From WRGT01 sp964450405 (GTDB lineage Bacteria > Spirochaetota > UBA4802 > UBA5550), in NCBI GenBank assembly GCA_964450405.1, contig CAYVCQ010000005.1:121099-185098 (forward strand): DNA of 64,000 nucleotides, read 5' to 3'. This document shows positions 7,866 through 16,299 of the stretch, one piece after another. Within the stretch, counting starts at the first letter, position 1; every line of letters begins with the position of its first letter. Below the pieces are notes generated by a model. It was not told where the DNA came from, searched no databases, and saw nothing but the letters and a program-made list of their open reading frames with translations. Made by a program: the position numbers and the translations under genes.

Positions 7866-9236
7866 ATGAGCAGCACAAATCTTGATTCAAAAAGGTGGTT
7901 TATCGCAGCCATGGGTACATGTCTTCAGATATGTCTTGGCACTGCCTATGCCTGGTCTTTCTTTCAGAAGCCGCTAAGTTCTGCTTTCGGATGGTCACAG
8001 AGCCTTACCGCATGGGCTTTCTGTCTTGCAATATGCTTTCTAGGTCTTTCTGCTGCTGTTGGCGGGATACTTCTTCCTAAAGTAGGCCCTAGAAAACTCG
8101 CCATGTTTGGTGGTTTTCTTTTTGGTCTTGGATATTTAACTGCTGCAGTTGCTCTTAAATACCAGAGTGCACCTCTACTATTTCTTACTTATGGAGTAAT
8201 AGGAGGATGCGGTCTAGGATTTGGTTATGTTACTCCGGTAGCAACTGTTTCAAAATGGTTTCCTGACAAGAAAGGTTTAGCCACAGGTCTTGTGGTTATG
8301 GGTTTTGGACTGGGTGCTCTTTTTATGTCAAAAATATTCGCACCAATGCTTCTTAATTATTTTAATTTTGATGCAATTACCAAATCCGTTACTGAAGCTA
8401 ATGCCGGAGCTGCACCTGAAGTTATCAAAGCTGCCATTGCAGCAGCGCAGCAACCGATCCTTGTTAATCTTTTTCTTGCTCTTGGTGTAATATTTCTTAT
8501 ACTTGCAATTCCTGTTGGGTCACAAATAGTTAATCCTCCTGCAGGTTATGTTCCTGCCGGCTATACTCCTCCTGTTGTTTCTGCTGCTGCATCTGCTGCA
8601 ATGGATTCACTAACAGCTAAAGAGGGGATCCTTTCCAGAAGATTTTTAGTAATGTGGATTGTATTCTTTTGTAATATAACAGCCGGTATTGCCATTATCG
8701 GATTTCAGTCACCGCTTTTTCAGGATTTATGGGCAAAGGCTAATCAGGGTACTGATGTAAAAACACTTGCTGCATATGGCGGAACTCTTATAGCCGTAAC
8801 TTCTATTTTTAACGGTCTTGGCCGTTTCTTCTGGGCGTCAATATCTGATAAAATTGGCAGAATCAAGACTTTCAGAATAATGCTCGGCTCACAGATTCTG
8901 GCTTTCGTAGCTCTTGCATTTGTTCCAAATCCATGGCTTTTCGCACTTATCCTCTGCTATGTTCTACTTTGCTATGGTGGCGGTTTCGGAACAATGCCTT
9001 CATTCGTTCTTGATGTATTCGGTCCGAAAATTCTTGCCGTTGTTTATGGAACAATACTTACAGCATGGTCTGCTGCCGGTATAGTTGGTCCTCAGATGGT
9101 TGCGTTATTAAAAGATACTTTCAAGTCCGAACCGGCGATGGCGGCGAAATATACTTTCCTTATTGGTGCCTGTATATTGACTTTCGGATTTTTTGTAACA
9201 CTTGCCGGAAGCAACAAACCTTTTGAAAAAAAATAA
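7866..9236 (+). CDS. MFS transporter of the oxalate/formate antiporter (OFA) family
   Basis: A 456-residue, highly hydrophobic protein with about 12 predicted membrane spans and a larger central loop around residues 225-255 rich in proline and alanine. The start (WFIAAMGTCLQICLGTAYAWSFF) and GFGYVTPVATVSKWFPDKKG are hallmarks of the OFA family of the major facilitator superfamily. Members exchange oxalate for formate or move lactate and other monocarboxylates. Being divergent from the selenocysteine formate dehydrogenase makes a formate-related carboxylate the best guess, but substrate cannot be read from the sequence. GGAG lies eight bases before the ATG. A strong intrinsic terminator ends the gene, so it is a single transcription unit. 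Confidence 0.85.
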   Translation: MSSTNLDSKRWFIAAMGTCLQICLGTAYAWSFFQKPLSSAFGWSQSLTAWAFCLAICFLGLSAAVGGILLPKVGPRKLAMFGGFLFGLGYLTAAVALKYQSAPLLFLTYGVIGGCGLGFGYVTPVATVSKWFPDKKGLATGLVVMGFGLGALFMSKIFAPMLLNYFNFDAITKSVTEANAGAAPEVIKAAIAAAQQPILVNLFLALGVIFLILAIPVGSQIVNPPAGYVPAGYTPPVVSAAASAAMDSLTAKEGILSRRFLVMWIVFFCNITAGIAIIGFQSPLFQDLWAKANQGTDVKTLAAYGGTLIAVTSIFNGLGRFFWASISDKIGRIKTFRIMLGSQILAFVALAFVPNPWLFALILCYVLLCYGGGFGTMPSFVLDVFGPKILAVVYGTILTAWSAAGIVGPQMVALLKDTFKSEPAMAAKYTFLIGACILTFGFFVTLAGSNKPFEKK

Positions 9237-9273
9237 TGAGTTAGAGTTAAATTGATTTTATAATTTAAAGATG

Positions 9274-9306
9274 ATCCCCGTCAGTTAAATGATGGGGATT
9301 TTTTTA
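9274..9306 (+). terminator. Strong rho-independent terminator after the OFA carrier
   Basis: A 10-bp stem, ATCCCCGTCA (9274-9283) with TGATGGGGAT (9290-9299) and one G-U pair, closes a GTTAAA loop and runs into a seven-base T tract. It separates the carrier from the downstream fluoride-resistance unit. Confidence 0.9.
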
Positions 9307-9380
9307 AGAGTTATAAACAGAGATTTTAAAGTTTCTGATTGCAAAATTGAAAAGTTCAAATCACCTGTCTCGAAAATGGA

Positions 9381-9410
9381 TTGACACCTTTATAAAAAAA
9401 TAATTTTTAT
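9381..9410 (+). promoter_or_regulatory. Candidate sigma-70 promoter of the crcB unit
   Basis: A perfect -35 box TTGACA at 9381-9386 is followed after 18 bases by TTTTAT (9405-9410), a weak -10. TATTAA at 9408 is an alternative with long spacing. Transcription from either would begin at the riboswitch. Confidence 0.45.
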
Positions 9411-9462
9411 TAATGGGACGGGGGTTCACTCTAAGCTCTCATATTGACTGATGACTCCTTCT
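9411..9462 (+). ncRNA. Fluoride riboswitch (crcB motif)
   Basis: The element begins GGGACGGGGGTTC and ends with CTGATGACTCCTTC (9448-9461). The latter differs by one base from the crcB-motif 3' core (CUGAUGACUCCUAC) as I know it. The loop GGGGT can pair with ACTCC in the 3' part, giving the expected pseudoknot. The 5' hairpin is weaker than usual, and GACG replaces the common GAUG, so this is a slightly degenerate member. It sits 27 bases before crcB, the classic target. Binding of fluoride would be expected to allow crcB expression. Confidence 0.77.
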
Positions 9463-9488
9463 TTAAAAACTTTATCCGGAGCCGTATC

Positions 9489-9875
9489 ATGAAAAATATA
9501 TTATACATTGCACTTGGAGGAAGTTTAGGAGCAATAGCACGCTATCTTATATCAAAAAATATTCATGTCATATTCAATCCGATGTTTCCTCTGGGTACAC
9601 TTTTTGTAAATGTAAGCGGTTCCTTTCTAATAGGATTTTTATTTTACCTCTTTGAGAACTTTCTATATTCCACAAATTTAAGATCATTTTTACTTATCGG
9701 CTTTCTTGGGGCATACACAACATTCTCAACATATTCGCTGGAAACGATAAATCTTATAAGAGATGGGGAATACAGGACAGGTTTTTTAAATATTTTTTTA
9801 AGTAATTTTTTATGTCTGTTCATGGTTGTCGCCGGTATGATTGCATCACGTTTGTTATTTAAAGCATTGAGGTAG
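9489..9875 (+). CDS. crcB: Fluoride ion channel CrcB/FluC
   Basis: A 128-residue membrane protein with four predicted spans. It carries GGSLGAIARY near the start, GTLFVNVSGSFLIG in the middle and the pore signature GAYTTFSTYS. FluC channels work as dual-topology dimers and export fluoride from the cytoplasm. I place the start at ATG 9489, preceded by GGAG at 9478-9481. The reading frame is open further upstream to a TTG at 9444, but that would put coding sequence inside the riboswitch. The length is normal for the family. The DUF190 gene follows after seven bases. Confidence 0.93.
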   Translation: MKNILYIALGGSLGAIARYLISKNIHVIFNPMFPLGTLFVNVSGSFLIGFLFYLFENFLYSTNLRSFLLIGFLGAYTTFSTYSLETINLIRDGEYRTGFLNIFLSNFLCLFMVVAGMIASRLLFKALR

Positions 9876-9882
9876 GTTGAAT

Positions 9883-10221
9883 ATGAAATTACCTGAAGAA
9901 GCCGTTTTACTGAGAATTTTCATTGGTGAGAGTGACCGCTACAAAGGGAAACCTTTATACGAGCAGATTGTTCTGAAAGCCAGAGAACTTGATCTTGCAG
10001 GGGCCACAGTAATCCGCGGGCTTATGGGATTCGGTGCAGACAGCCGTATGCATTCGTCAAAAATACTGGATATATCAGAAGATCTTCCTGTCATCATTGA
10101 AATTGTTGATATTCAGGAAAATATTGATAAGCTTATGCCGCTTATCGATGAATCGGTTGAAGAGGGCCTTGTTACTTTGGAAAAAATAAAAGTAATTAAA
10201 TACAGGCATAGCAAGAAATAA
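9883..10221 (+). CDS. DUF190 protein, PII-like partner of CrcB
   Basis: A 112-residue small protein of the DUF190 family, recognisable by EAVLLRIFIGESDRYKGKPLYEQIV and the segment GATVIRGLMGFGADSRMHSSKI. DUF190 proteins have a PII-like ferredoxin fold and are very often encoded beside crcB. A regulatory or sensing role in fluoride export is inferred from that habit. The ATG at 9883 is preceded by AGGTAGG, which overlaps the crcB stop; an in-frame TTG at 9877 is less likely. Both genes should be under the fluoride riboswitch. Confidence 0.85.
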   Translation: MKLPEEAVLLRIFIGESDRYKGKPLYEQIVLKARELDLAGATVIRGLMGFGADSRMHSSKILDISEDLPVIIEIVDIQENIDKLMPLIDESVEEGLVTLEKIKVIKYRHSKK

Positions 10222-10234
10222 GGCAATTAACAGG

Positions 10235-10300
10235 AAACCGGTGGTGCAATTGTTCTTCATCACTCTTCGCGTGTTGGAGAGAGAATACTACTGGTTTTTT
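10235..10300 (+). terminator. Possible terminator of the crcB-DUF190 unit
   Basis: AAACCGGTGGT (10235-10245) can pair with ACTACTGGTTT (10287-10297) through 11 pairs, two of them G-U. A six-base T run overlaps the end of the right arm. The loop of about 41 bases is long for an intrinsic terminator, so confidence is limited. Confidence 0.4.
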
Positions 10301-10314
10301 GCAATCAGCTGAAT

Positions 10315-11040
10315 TTATTTCTCAACGTTAACAGGAGGATAGAAATCTTTATAGAGAAGAAAGTTTTCTGCAACAGCATTATTCTGCAATTTTCTTCTGT
10401 AAACATAAATGGATATTCCCGGCCTTATGGTTTTATTTTCATCGTTGGCAAAAGGGAGAGATATCTCCTCCTCTTCTGTATATACTTCGTAGCTGTTTTG
10501 TAAATTTCTTTCACCCTTTATCATAATTGTAAGGCTCTTGTCATTTATCGAGGTGTAGATATAAACAGGATAGGGGGATGAGTTTTTCATCCTCAGATCT
10601 TTTTTTCCGTACCTTATTGTCGCGTCAAGTCCAAGCGGTACATAGCGTACCGGTCGTGAATGTCTATGTCTTTCAGTGATAGAAAATCCCGCAAGAAGCA
10701 TCGCGTTAAAGAGAGTGGATGATACCTGGCATATTCCTCCCCCCGATTCATAAGCAGTCGTATCCTGATAGAGAACTCTCCCTGTGAGAAAACCGTTCGC
10801 TGCGGAGCCATCTCCAACTGTTTTACTGAAAGAGAAAACTTCACCAGCCGGAATTACTGCTCCGTTAAGTTTACCCGCTGCAAGAGCAATGTTTATTTTA
10901 ACATTTGAGTCCTGATCCTGGACTGAAGTTGTAAATGATGATATCGTGACCAGTTCATTCCCGGCATGGAGTGCTGATCCGGATAAAAGAAGAGAACTTA
11001 TGAATATGAAAAGAGAGATTATTGCAGGTTTTTTTCCCAA
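10315..11040 (-). CDS. Secreted VanW-like family protein
   Basis: A 241-residue protein with an N-terminal signal peptide (hydrophobic run through about residue 22, cleavage near SALHAG). The middle shows the VanW-family signature: IPAGEVFSFSKTVGDGSAANGF, then ESGGGICQVSSTLFNAML and ERHRHSRPVRYVPLGLDATI. VanW-like domains are common in secreted or cell-wall-associated proteins of many bacteria; their biochemical role is not established. It stands alone between two hairpins on the minus strand. Export past the inner membrane is likely; a peptidoglycan-related function is only inference. Confidence 0.8.
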   Translation of the reverse strand: MGKKPAIISLFIFISSLLLSGSALHAGNELVTISSFTTSVQDQDSNVKINIALAAGKLNGAVIPAGEVFSFSKTVGDGSAANGFLTGRVLYQDTTAYESGGGICQVSSTLFNAMLLAGFSITERHRHSRPVRYVPLGLDATIRYGKKDLRMKNSSPYPVYIYTSINDKSLTIMIKGERNLQNSYEVYTEEEEISLPFANDENKTIRPGISIYVYRRKLQNNAVAENFLLYKDFYPPVNVEK

Positions 11041-11108
11041 GATTATTTCCGTTGTATAAATATTAGTTTTTTAAATGATATATATAATTCAAAGGCTTGC
11101 CACAGAGA

Positions 11109-11169
11109 CACGGAGGCACAGAGAAAAGCGATTGGGATTGTGTTAATCACAAATCTCTGTGCCTCCGTG
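11109..11169. repeat. 16-bp perfect inverted repeat downstream of pyk
   Basis: CACGGAGGCACAGAGA (11109-11124) and its exact complement (11154-11169) enclose a 29-base loop that itself holds TTGTG-TTAAT-CACAA. It is GC-rich against AT-rich flanks. Similar 'cagaggcacggag' phrases occur as dispersed intergenic repeats in unrelated bacteria (recollection). It may act as the pyk 3' hairpin, although no T tract follows. Confidence 0.6.
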
Positions 11170-11201
11170 GTAAATCCGGTCTTATTTTGTTTTATTCTAG
11201 T

Positions 11202-12959
11202 TTAGCTCGATATGGAACTCTGAGCACTAAGTATCTGACCTTTACCGCCGTCTATTCTCACTGCGATTCCGCTAGTGAGTCTGTCAGTTGCTTTTTCGGC
11301 ACTGGTAATGATCGGGATCTCCAGCGCTCTGGCCACAATGGCTGCTGGAGAATTGTCGCTATCTTCTTCTGTGATTATTCCTGAAGCATTCTTGATAAGA
11401 TGAAGTATGCTATCAGAAGATCTTTTAATTACAAGAATATCCCCACCTTTAAAATCTGCAATGGAGGATTTGTCATCGGCAATAACACAGAGAATTCCGG
11501 ATGAAGATAGTCCGTTAAGACTTTTACCTTCAAGAAGAATATCCCCTACAATATGAATCTTTATCATGTTTGTAGTACCGCTTACACCGATCGGCATACC
11601 GCCTGTAATTACAACAAGATCACCATTATGAATCATCTCCTGATCAAGTGCAGTGCGTACAGCGCTGTCAAAAATCTCATCAGTGGTCCCGGCTTCTACA
11701 GACATCATCGGACAGACTCCCCATGAGAGTGCAAGCTGATTGTAAACTTTTATTAAAGGTGTTGATGCGATGATACGGCACTTCGGTCTGTAACGTGATA
11801 CCATCCTGGATGTATGTCCCGACTTGGTGATAGTAATAATAGCCGAAGCGTTGAGTGAATGAGCCGCTGAACATGTTGCGTAACTGATAGCATCTGTCAC
11901 ATTTTTTGAAATGTTTATATGTGTATTTTCAAGAAGTTCAGTATAGTTGATGTCGGTCTCTGTTTTACGTGCAATCTTTGCCATGGTTTCCACAGTAAGA
12001 ACAGGAAAAGCACCGATTGATGTTTCACCGGAAAGCATAATGGCGCTTGTTCCGTCATAAATTGCGTTTGCAACGTCTGTGATTTCCGCACGGGTCGGTC
12101 TTGGATTTTTGATCATCGACTCGAGCATCTGAGTGGCTGTTATTACAGGTTTACCGGCAGATAGTGTTTTCTTTATGATCATTTTTTGAAGATGTGGAAT
12201 CTCCTCGAAGGGAATTTCTACCCCCATATCTCCACGTGCTACCATTATACCGTCACTGACCCTTATAATTTCGTCAATGTTGTTGACACCGTCGTGGTTT
12301 TCAATCTTGGAAATAAGTTTGATGAATCCGCCGCCGTTTGAGTCGATAAAATTTTTCATTGCCTTAACATCATCGGCTGATCTTGCAAATGATGCCGCAA
12401 TGTAATCAAAATCGTTTTTAATTCCGAACAAAATATCATTTCTGTCATTGTCATTCATAAACGGTAATCTAGTTGTTACACCAGGTACATTCATACCCTT
12501 TCTGTCGCTTAGATCTCCTCCGTTGAGAATTTCACAGACTATATTGCTCCCTTTAATAGATGTAACTTTAAGCTCAATAAGTCCATCGGCAATAAGTATT
12601 CTATCGCCTTTAGTAAGATCTGCGGGGAGATCTTTGTATGTAATGGAGACACGTTCAGCATCACCTTCAATTTCGTCGGTAGTAAGTGTAAATGTTTTTC
12701 CTTTTTCAAGAGTAACTTTACCATCTTTAAATTTCTTAAGACGGATCTCCGGTCCCTTTGTATCCAGAAGAAGTGCCGCCGGGCGCTTTAAATCTGAACG
12801 CATTTTTTTAAACTGCTCTGCCCTTACAAGATGATCGTCATGCGCACCGTGAGAGAAGTTCAATCTCCCAACATCCATCCCTTTTAAAAACAGTTCTTTT
12901 AATACTTCGGGATCATCCGTTGCAGGTCCCAGTGTGCATATAATCTTCGTCCGTCTCAT
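11202..12959 (-). CDS. pyk: Pyruvate kinase with C-terminal PEP-utilizer-like domain
   Basis: A 585-residue enzyme converting phosphoenolpyruvate and ADP to pyruvate and ATP. It begins MRRTKIICTLGPATDDPEVL, has NFSHGAHDDH, LLDTKGPEIR, ISKIENHDGV and the active-site stretch MVARGDMGVEIPFEEIP, then the alpha/beta allosteric domain. About 100 extra residues at the C-terminus (GILCVIADDKSSIADFKGGD ... AAIVARALEIPIIT) resemble the phosphohistidine domain seen in Bacillus-type pyruvate kinases; the catalytic histidine of true PEP-utilizing enzymes is not seen. The gene stands apart from the other glycolytic genes, and the next minus-strand gene upstream starts about 30 bases away, so the two may be co-transcribed. 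Confidence 0.93.
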   Translation of the reverse strand: MRRTKIICTLGPATDDPEVLKELFLKGMDVGRLNFSHGAHDDHLVRAEQFKKMRSDLKRPAALLLDTKGPEIRLKKFKDGKVTLEKGKTFTLTTDEIEGDAERVSITYKDLPADLTKGDRILIADGLIELKVTSIKGSNIVCEILNGGDLSDRKGMNVPGVTTRLPFMNDNDRNDILFGIKNDFDYIAASFARSADDVKAMKNFIDSNGGGFIKLISKIENHDGVNNIDEIIRVSDGIMVARGDMGVEIPFEEIPHLQKMIIKKTLSAGKPVITATQMLESMIKNPRPTRAEITDVANAIYDGTSAIMLSGETSIGAFPVLTVETMAKIARKTETDINYTELLENTHINISKNVTDAISYATCSAAHSLNASAIITITKSGHTSRMVSRYRPKCRIIASTPLIKVYNQLALSWGVCPMMSVEAGTTDEIFDSAVRTALDQEMIHNGDLVVITGGMPIGVSGTTNMIKIHIVGDILLEGKSLNGLSSSGILCVIADDKSSIADFKGGDILVIKRSSDSILHLIKNASGIITEEDSDNSPAAIVARALEIPIITSAEKATDRLTSGIAVRIDGGKGQILSAQSSISS

Positions 12960-12989
12960 TGTATATTATCTCCTTATTGTTTTTCTTTT

Positions 12990-14816
12990 TTATTTTAGAC
13001 CGTTTATTATCAGTTCTTTGTCATAGGTAATTACGGCATCGTACGTTATCTCTTTTTTTGCTCCAGGAGCGAGGGTTACTATAAATTTTCTTATACCCTG
13101 AACATATTCGGTGCTCTTCTTTGTTATCTCATCATTCTGAAATTGATATGACAAATCTTTTATCTCCACCTTGACTTCGTCAGATGATGGAACCGGAAAA
13201 TTATCCATTAAAACAATCTCTCTGTTCTCTTTGGAATTATTTTCAAGAGTGATTTTGTACGAATAAACAATGCGTTTATTTCCGCCGAATACTCCCGATG
13301 TGTCGTCATATCTTTTAACAAGTTCTTTTTTTGAACTTGTATCTGGAACTATTCCAAGAACCAGTTCTTTTTCTTTTGTTACGGGAGTTTCGGGCACATT
13401 AACTTTTCCGATGAATTCATTTTCAAGGAAAACCTGAGCCTCTCCGCCCAGCCATGGAAGTTCGGTCTGATTTACGGCTTTTACCATCAGAAAAACTTTA
13501 CCTGAAGATTCGGGAACTGTCTGATAAAAGTACTTTAATCCCTTACCCGACTTAATATTATATGATTTAATATATTTTTTCTGATATTTTTCTGAAGATT
13601 CAATTGTCTGTTTCAGCGGGAATGCTATTTCAAGAAATAAGCCGCTCTCTTTAACCGATGTTTCAGGAATTACTGCCTGTTCCTCTGCTTCGGCATACTG
13701 GTTCATTCCTGAGGCACCCTCCATCTTATCCATTGCATATGCTTTTTTTGATTTTGCCGCAACTCTGTAATCCTCATCCTTATACGGTTTGCTGGCGCTT
13801 AAATACCAGGGATTAAGGGCGGGGAGAGCTATACTGTTGAGCGGCGCACCCGTTGAGAGGCTGAGATCTATATTGTCCCAGTCCTCCCCGGTCTTCTGGT
13901 AGATATCGGAGTAGAGAATAACCTCCATTTCGTCGGCTTTTTTACTCGCTCTGAAGTCGTATTTCATAGCCCAGTATGTATCAGGTATCATGTAGGTAAA
14001 GGTAAACTCAGTTTCGTTTTCTGACGCGGAGAAAATATTCAGAAGAATTTTTTTCTCTGTATCAATCTGTGAGGTATCAGTTTCAAGATATCCCTTCTGC
14101 TGCGCATACTGGTCGGCAAATTCTCCATACTGCTGAACCTGTTTTGAATTGGTGTTCTTTTCCACGGCAGATTTAAGAGATTTGTAGTTAGAGAAATATG
14201 TACGGCCGGCAATCTGGTTGAGTTCAAATTCCCATTTCTGTATCTCTGCGGCAAGGTCTCTTCTTTTTTTATATATTGCCCTTTTAGAGGTCTGGATTCC
14301 CTTTCTTCTATTGCTGGTAAAGTCCAGAGTATTGCTCCACACCTCGGTCTGGGGGAGACGTGTTACAAGCTCCTTCGAGGCACTGAGTTTTGCGAAATCG
14401 TTTACGGAGTTAAGAAACTCCTCCTGCGACATGATATTTGAAAGGTCATCTGCCAGATCGGCATCTTTATCTTTAAGATCTTCAAGCTTTTTCTCTATCT
14501 CCATTATCTTCTTTTTACGTTTCTCAAGAAGCGCCTGTCTCGATATCTCCATGGAGAGAATTTTTCCGTTATACTTTTCCGGGAGACTGCCTCGGGCAGA
14601 CCAGTCATATAAATTGTCGGGTAGGCCCTCTATCTGTATAATGTTAAGTCCCTTTTCAAGTTTGATCTTTGAAACCCGGGTAATTTCAGCCTTGTTTGTG
14701 AAAAGTTTTACCGAGGAGATTTTACTCTGAACAGTTACAGCCTGAGAAGCTCTCCCCCATTCAGAAAATGCAGTTATAATAACACATGACAATACAACAG
14801 CGATCTGTTTGTTCAT
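12990..14816 (-). CDS. Secreted DUF4139/DUF4140 (MuiA-like) protein
   Basis: A 608-residue protein with a signal peptide (MNKQIAVVLSCVIITAFSEW). The N-terminal DUF4140 part (VKLFTNKAEITRVSKIKLEKG) is followed by a coiled coil rich in Lys and Glu (about 95-225) and by the DUF4139 beta-rich region (about 260-600) with TFTYMIPDTYWAMKYDFRAS. Relatives are called mucoidy-inhibitor MuiA-like; the molecular role is unknown. I choose the ATG at 14816 because GGAGG lies five bases upstream; an in-frame ATG eight codons earlier has no such site. The TTGACG near 14893-14898 on the minus strand could be a weak -35 for it. Likely periplasmic or envelope-associated. Confidence 0.8.
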   Translation of the reverse strand: MNKQIAVVLSCVIITAFSEWGRASQAVTVQSKISSVKLFTNKAEITRVSKIKLEKGLNIIQIEGLPDNLYDWSARGSLPEKYNGKILSMEISRQALLEKRKKKIMEIEKKLEDLKDKDADLADDLSNIMSQEEFLNSVNDFAKLSASKELVTRLPQTEVWSNTLDFTSNRRKGIQTSKRAIYKKRRDLAAEIQKWEFELNQIAGRTYFSNYKSLKSAVEKNTNSKQVQQYGEFADQYAQQKGYLETDTSQIDTEKKILLNIFSASENETEFTFTYMIPDTYWAMKYDFRASKKADEMEVILYSDIYQKTGEDWDNIDLSLSTGAPLNSIALPALNPWYLSASKPYKDEDYRVAAKSKKAYAMDKMEGASGMNQYAEAEEQAVIPETSVKESGLFLEIAFPLKQTIESSEKYQKKYIKSYNIKSGKGLKYFYQTVPESSGKVFLMVKAVNQTELPWLGGEAQVFLENEFIGKVNVPETPVTKEKELVLGIVPDTSSKKELVKRYDDTSGVFGGNKRIVYSYKITLENNSKENREIVLMDNFPVPSSDEVKVEIKDLSYQFQNDEITKKSTEYVQGIRKFIVTLAPGAKKEITYDAVITYDKELIINGLK

Positions 14817-14984
14817 AAAACCTCCGGAAAAGGAATACATACTATATAATAATAAGATATGATTACTTATTCCATAAAATTTTCCATCAGTACGTCAATA
14901 TTTATTATAAGTTTTGTGATTTTCTTTAAATAATTGATTAAAACCGCTGTTTTTAACGGGTTTTTTTAATTTAATTAACACAGT

Positions 14985-15165
14985 ACAAGTCCGGCGCATC
15001 ATGGATGTGCGCCGGCTTCGCGCCGCAGCCGTCCAAGGATGGACTTTGCGGCGCAACTTGTAAAAGTTTGAAATTAAAATAAGTAAAAAGAAGGCCCTCC
15101 GCCTTCGGAGGAGCCGCGGGGATCGCGAAGGGGGGTGCGGCTACCCCCCTTGCAGGTTAAGTGTA
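14985..15165 (+). repeat. Structured intergenic repeat, copy A (with predicted pseudoknot)
   Basis: A GC-rich block in AT-rich surroundings, nearly identical to copy B at 38069-38248. Part 1 is closed by ACAAGT (14985-14990) and ACTTGT (15056-15061). It holds hairpin 1, CCGGCGCA/TGCGCCGG (14991-15015), and hairpin 2, GCGCCGCA/TGCGGCGC (15020-15054), with an inner GTCCA/TGGAC. Part 2 holds CCTCCG-CCTT-CGGAGG (15096-15111), then AAGGGGGGT-GCGGCT-ACCCCCCTT (15128-15151). The six-base loop GCGGCT is fully complementary to AGCCGC at 15112-15117, so an H-type pseudoknot can form. No coding potential is supported. Function is unknown. Confidence 0.8.
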
Positions 15166-15573
15166 ATATAACAATAAATTAATGTTGAAACTAAAATGCC
15201 TTCAATCTCTCTCCCTCTAAAGTGTCACCACCTCTCTTTGAGAAAAAGAAAAGCATTGCGAATGAAATCATGTGTATTAATCATTTCTGACTATTAAGTC
15301 AGTCTTTGCCATTTACTAAACCCATCATTCAGATATAATATACAAATACTCTCATAAAGTGTCACAAAGTCATCTCTAAATAAAAAAAGCTTGACTCGAA
15401 GAGGCTGTTTTCTAAGAATACTTTACAGTAACTAAGAATTTCTTCTTTTTTTACGAGAGGGAGTAATACATGGCTTTTCCTATGCCGGTTTATCAGATAT
15501 TTTTCCATAGCGAAAAACGCCTGTAATACTGGAAATACCGGAGAGTTACAGTAAAATAATCATGGAGAATAAG
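15166..15573 (+). other. Intergenic region upstream of the TetR gene
   Basis: About 400 AT-rich bases without a gene. The phrase AAAGTGTCAC occurs twice (near 15221 and 15357). A weak promoter may be TTGACT at 15391-15396 with AAGAAT at 15414-15419 (17-base spacer). No clear TetR palindrome was found. Confidence 0.4.
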
Positions 15574-16239
15574 ATGACAGTTAAATCATTGAAGGAAGCA
15601 AGAAGAGATCAGATCCTGAAATCTGCTGAAAAGGTCTTCTCTGAGAAGGGTTTTCTTAATTCAACTATTTCCGATGTTGCAAAAGAAACCGGAGTGTCAG
15701 ATACAACTATCTATGAATATTTCTCCTCCAAAGAGGAACTGCTTTTTTCTATACCTCGGGAGGGTATTGAGCTGAGCAAGCAGATGCTTGATTCGCATCT
15801 TAATTATATAAGCGGAACAACAAACAAGCTAAGGGGAATGATATATCACCTCTGCAAATTTTATCAGGATAATCCGTATTTTGCCTCAATATCACTGATG
15901 ACACTTAAGACGAACAAAAAGTTTATGGAAACCGACACATATAAAGATCTTAAAGAATACTATAAGACAATGACGGATGTTATAAAGGAAGGTATACAGA
16001 GCGGTGAACTGAAGAGTGATACCGATCCCTATTTTGTAAGATCTGTAATTATTGGAAGTGTTGAGTTTGTAGTAATAAGATGGCTCATGTACGGATGCCC
16101 CGATGACAAAACCCAGCCTATACTGAGTGTTGATCCTCTGTTTAAACTGATTATGACCGGAACTAAAAAAGATAAGAGAATGAAGAACTTTAATTTTAAA
16201 ATCAAAATCGAACCTGAAGATGAGGATGGAGAGGAGTAA
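15574..16239 (+). CDS. TetR/AcrR-family transcriptional regulator
   Basis: A 221-residue regulator. The N-terminal helix-turn-helix is clear: ARRDQILKSAEKVFSEKGF, then TISDVAKETGVSDTTIYEYF and SKEELLF. The C-terminal two thirds form the variable ligand-binding domain. The end is acidic (EPEDEDGEE). I take ATG 15574 as the start because GGAG sits six bases upstream; an ATG four codons earlier (15562) lacks a ribosome site. It faces the CoA-transferase gene tail-to-tail, so direct control of that gene is not implied by arrangement. Such regulators in acyl-CoA contexts often sense acyl-CoAs, which is inference here. Confidence 0.85.
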   Translation: MTVKSLKEARRDQILKSAEKVFSEKGFLNSTISDVAKETGVSDTTIYEYFSSKEELLFSIPREGIELSKQMLDSHLNYISGTTNKLRGMIYHLCKFYQDNPYFASISLMTLKTNKKFMETDTYKDLKEYYKTMTDVIKEGIQSGELKSDTDPYFVRSVIIGSVEFVVIRWLMYGCPDDKTQPILSVDPLFKLIMTGTKKDKRMKNFNFKIKIEPEDEDGEE

Positions 16240-16299
16240 TAATTTTCCTTTCTGTCGAATAATTTATTTATTGGGAGATGGTGTTCTCGTCGAGCTGTA

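Noticed and set aside
9444..9488. Longer CrcB starting at a TTG upstream
   Set aside because: It would put 15 codons inside the riboswitch core; ATG 9489 has a good ribosome site and the normal family start.
14985..15165. CRISPR array or insertion sequence at the GC-rich repeats
   Set aside because: The repeats are not regularly spaced, have no spacers, no cas genes and no transposase frame.
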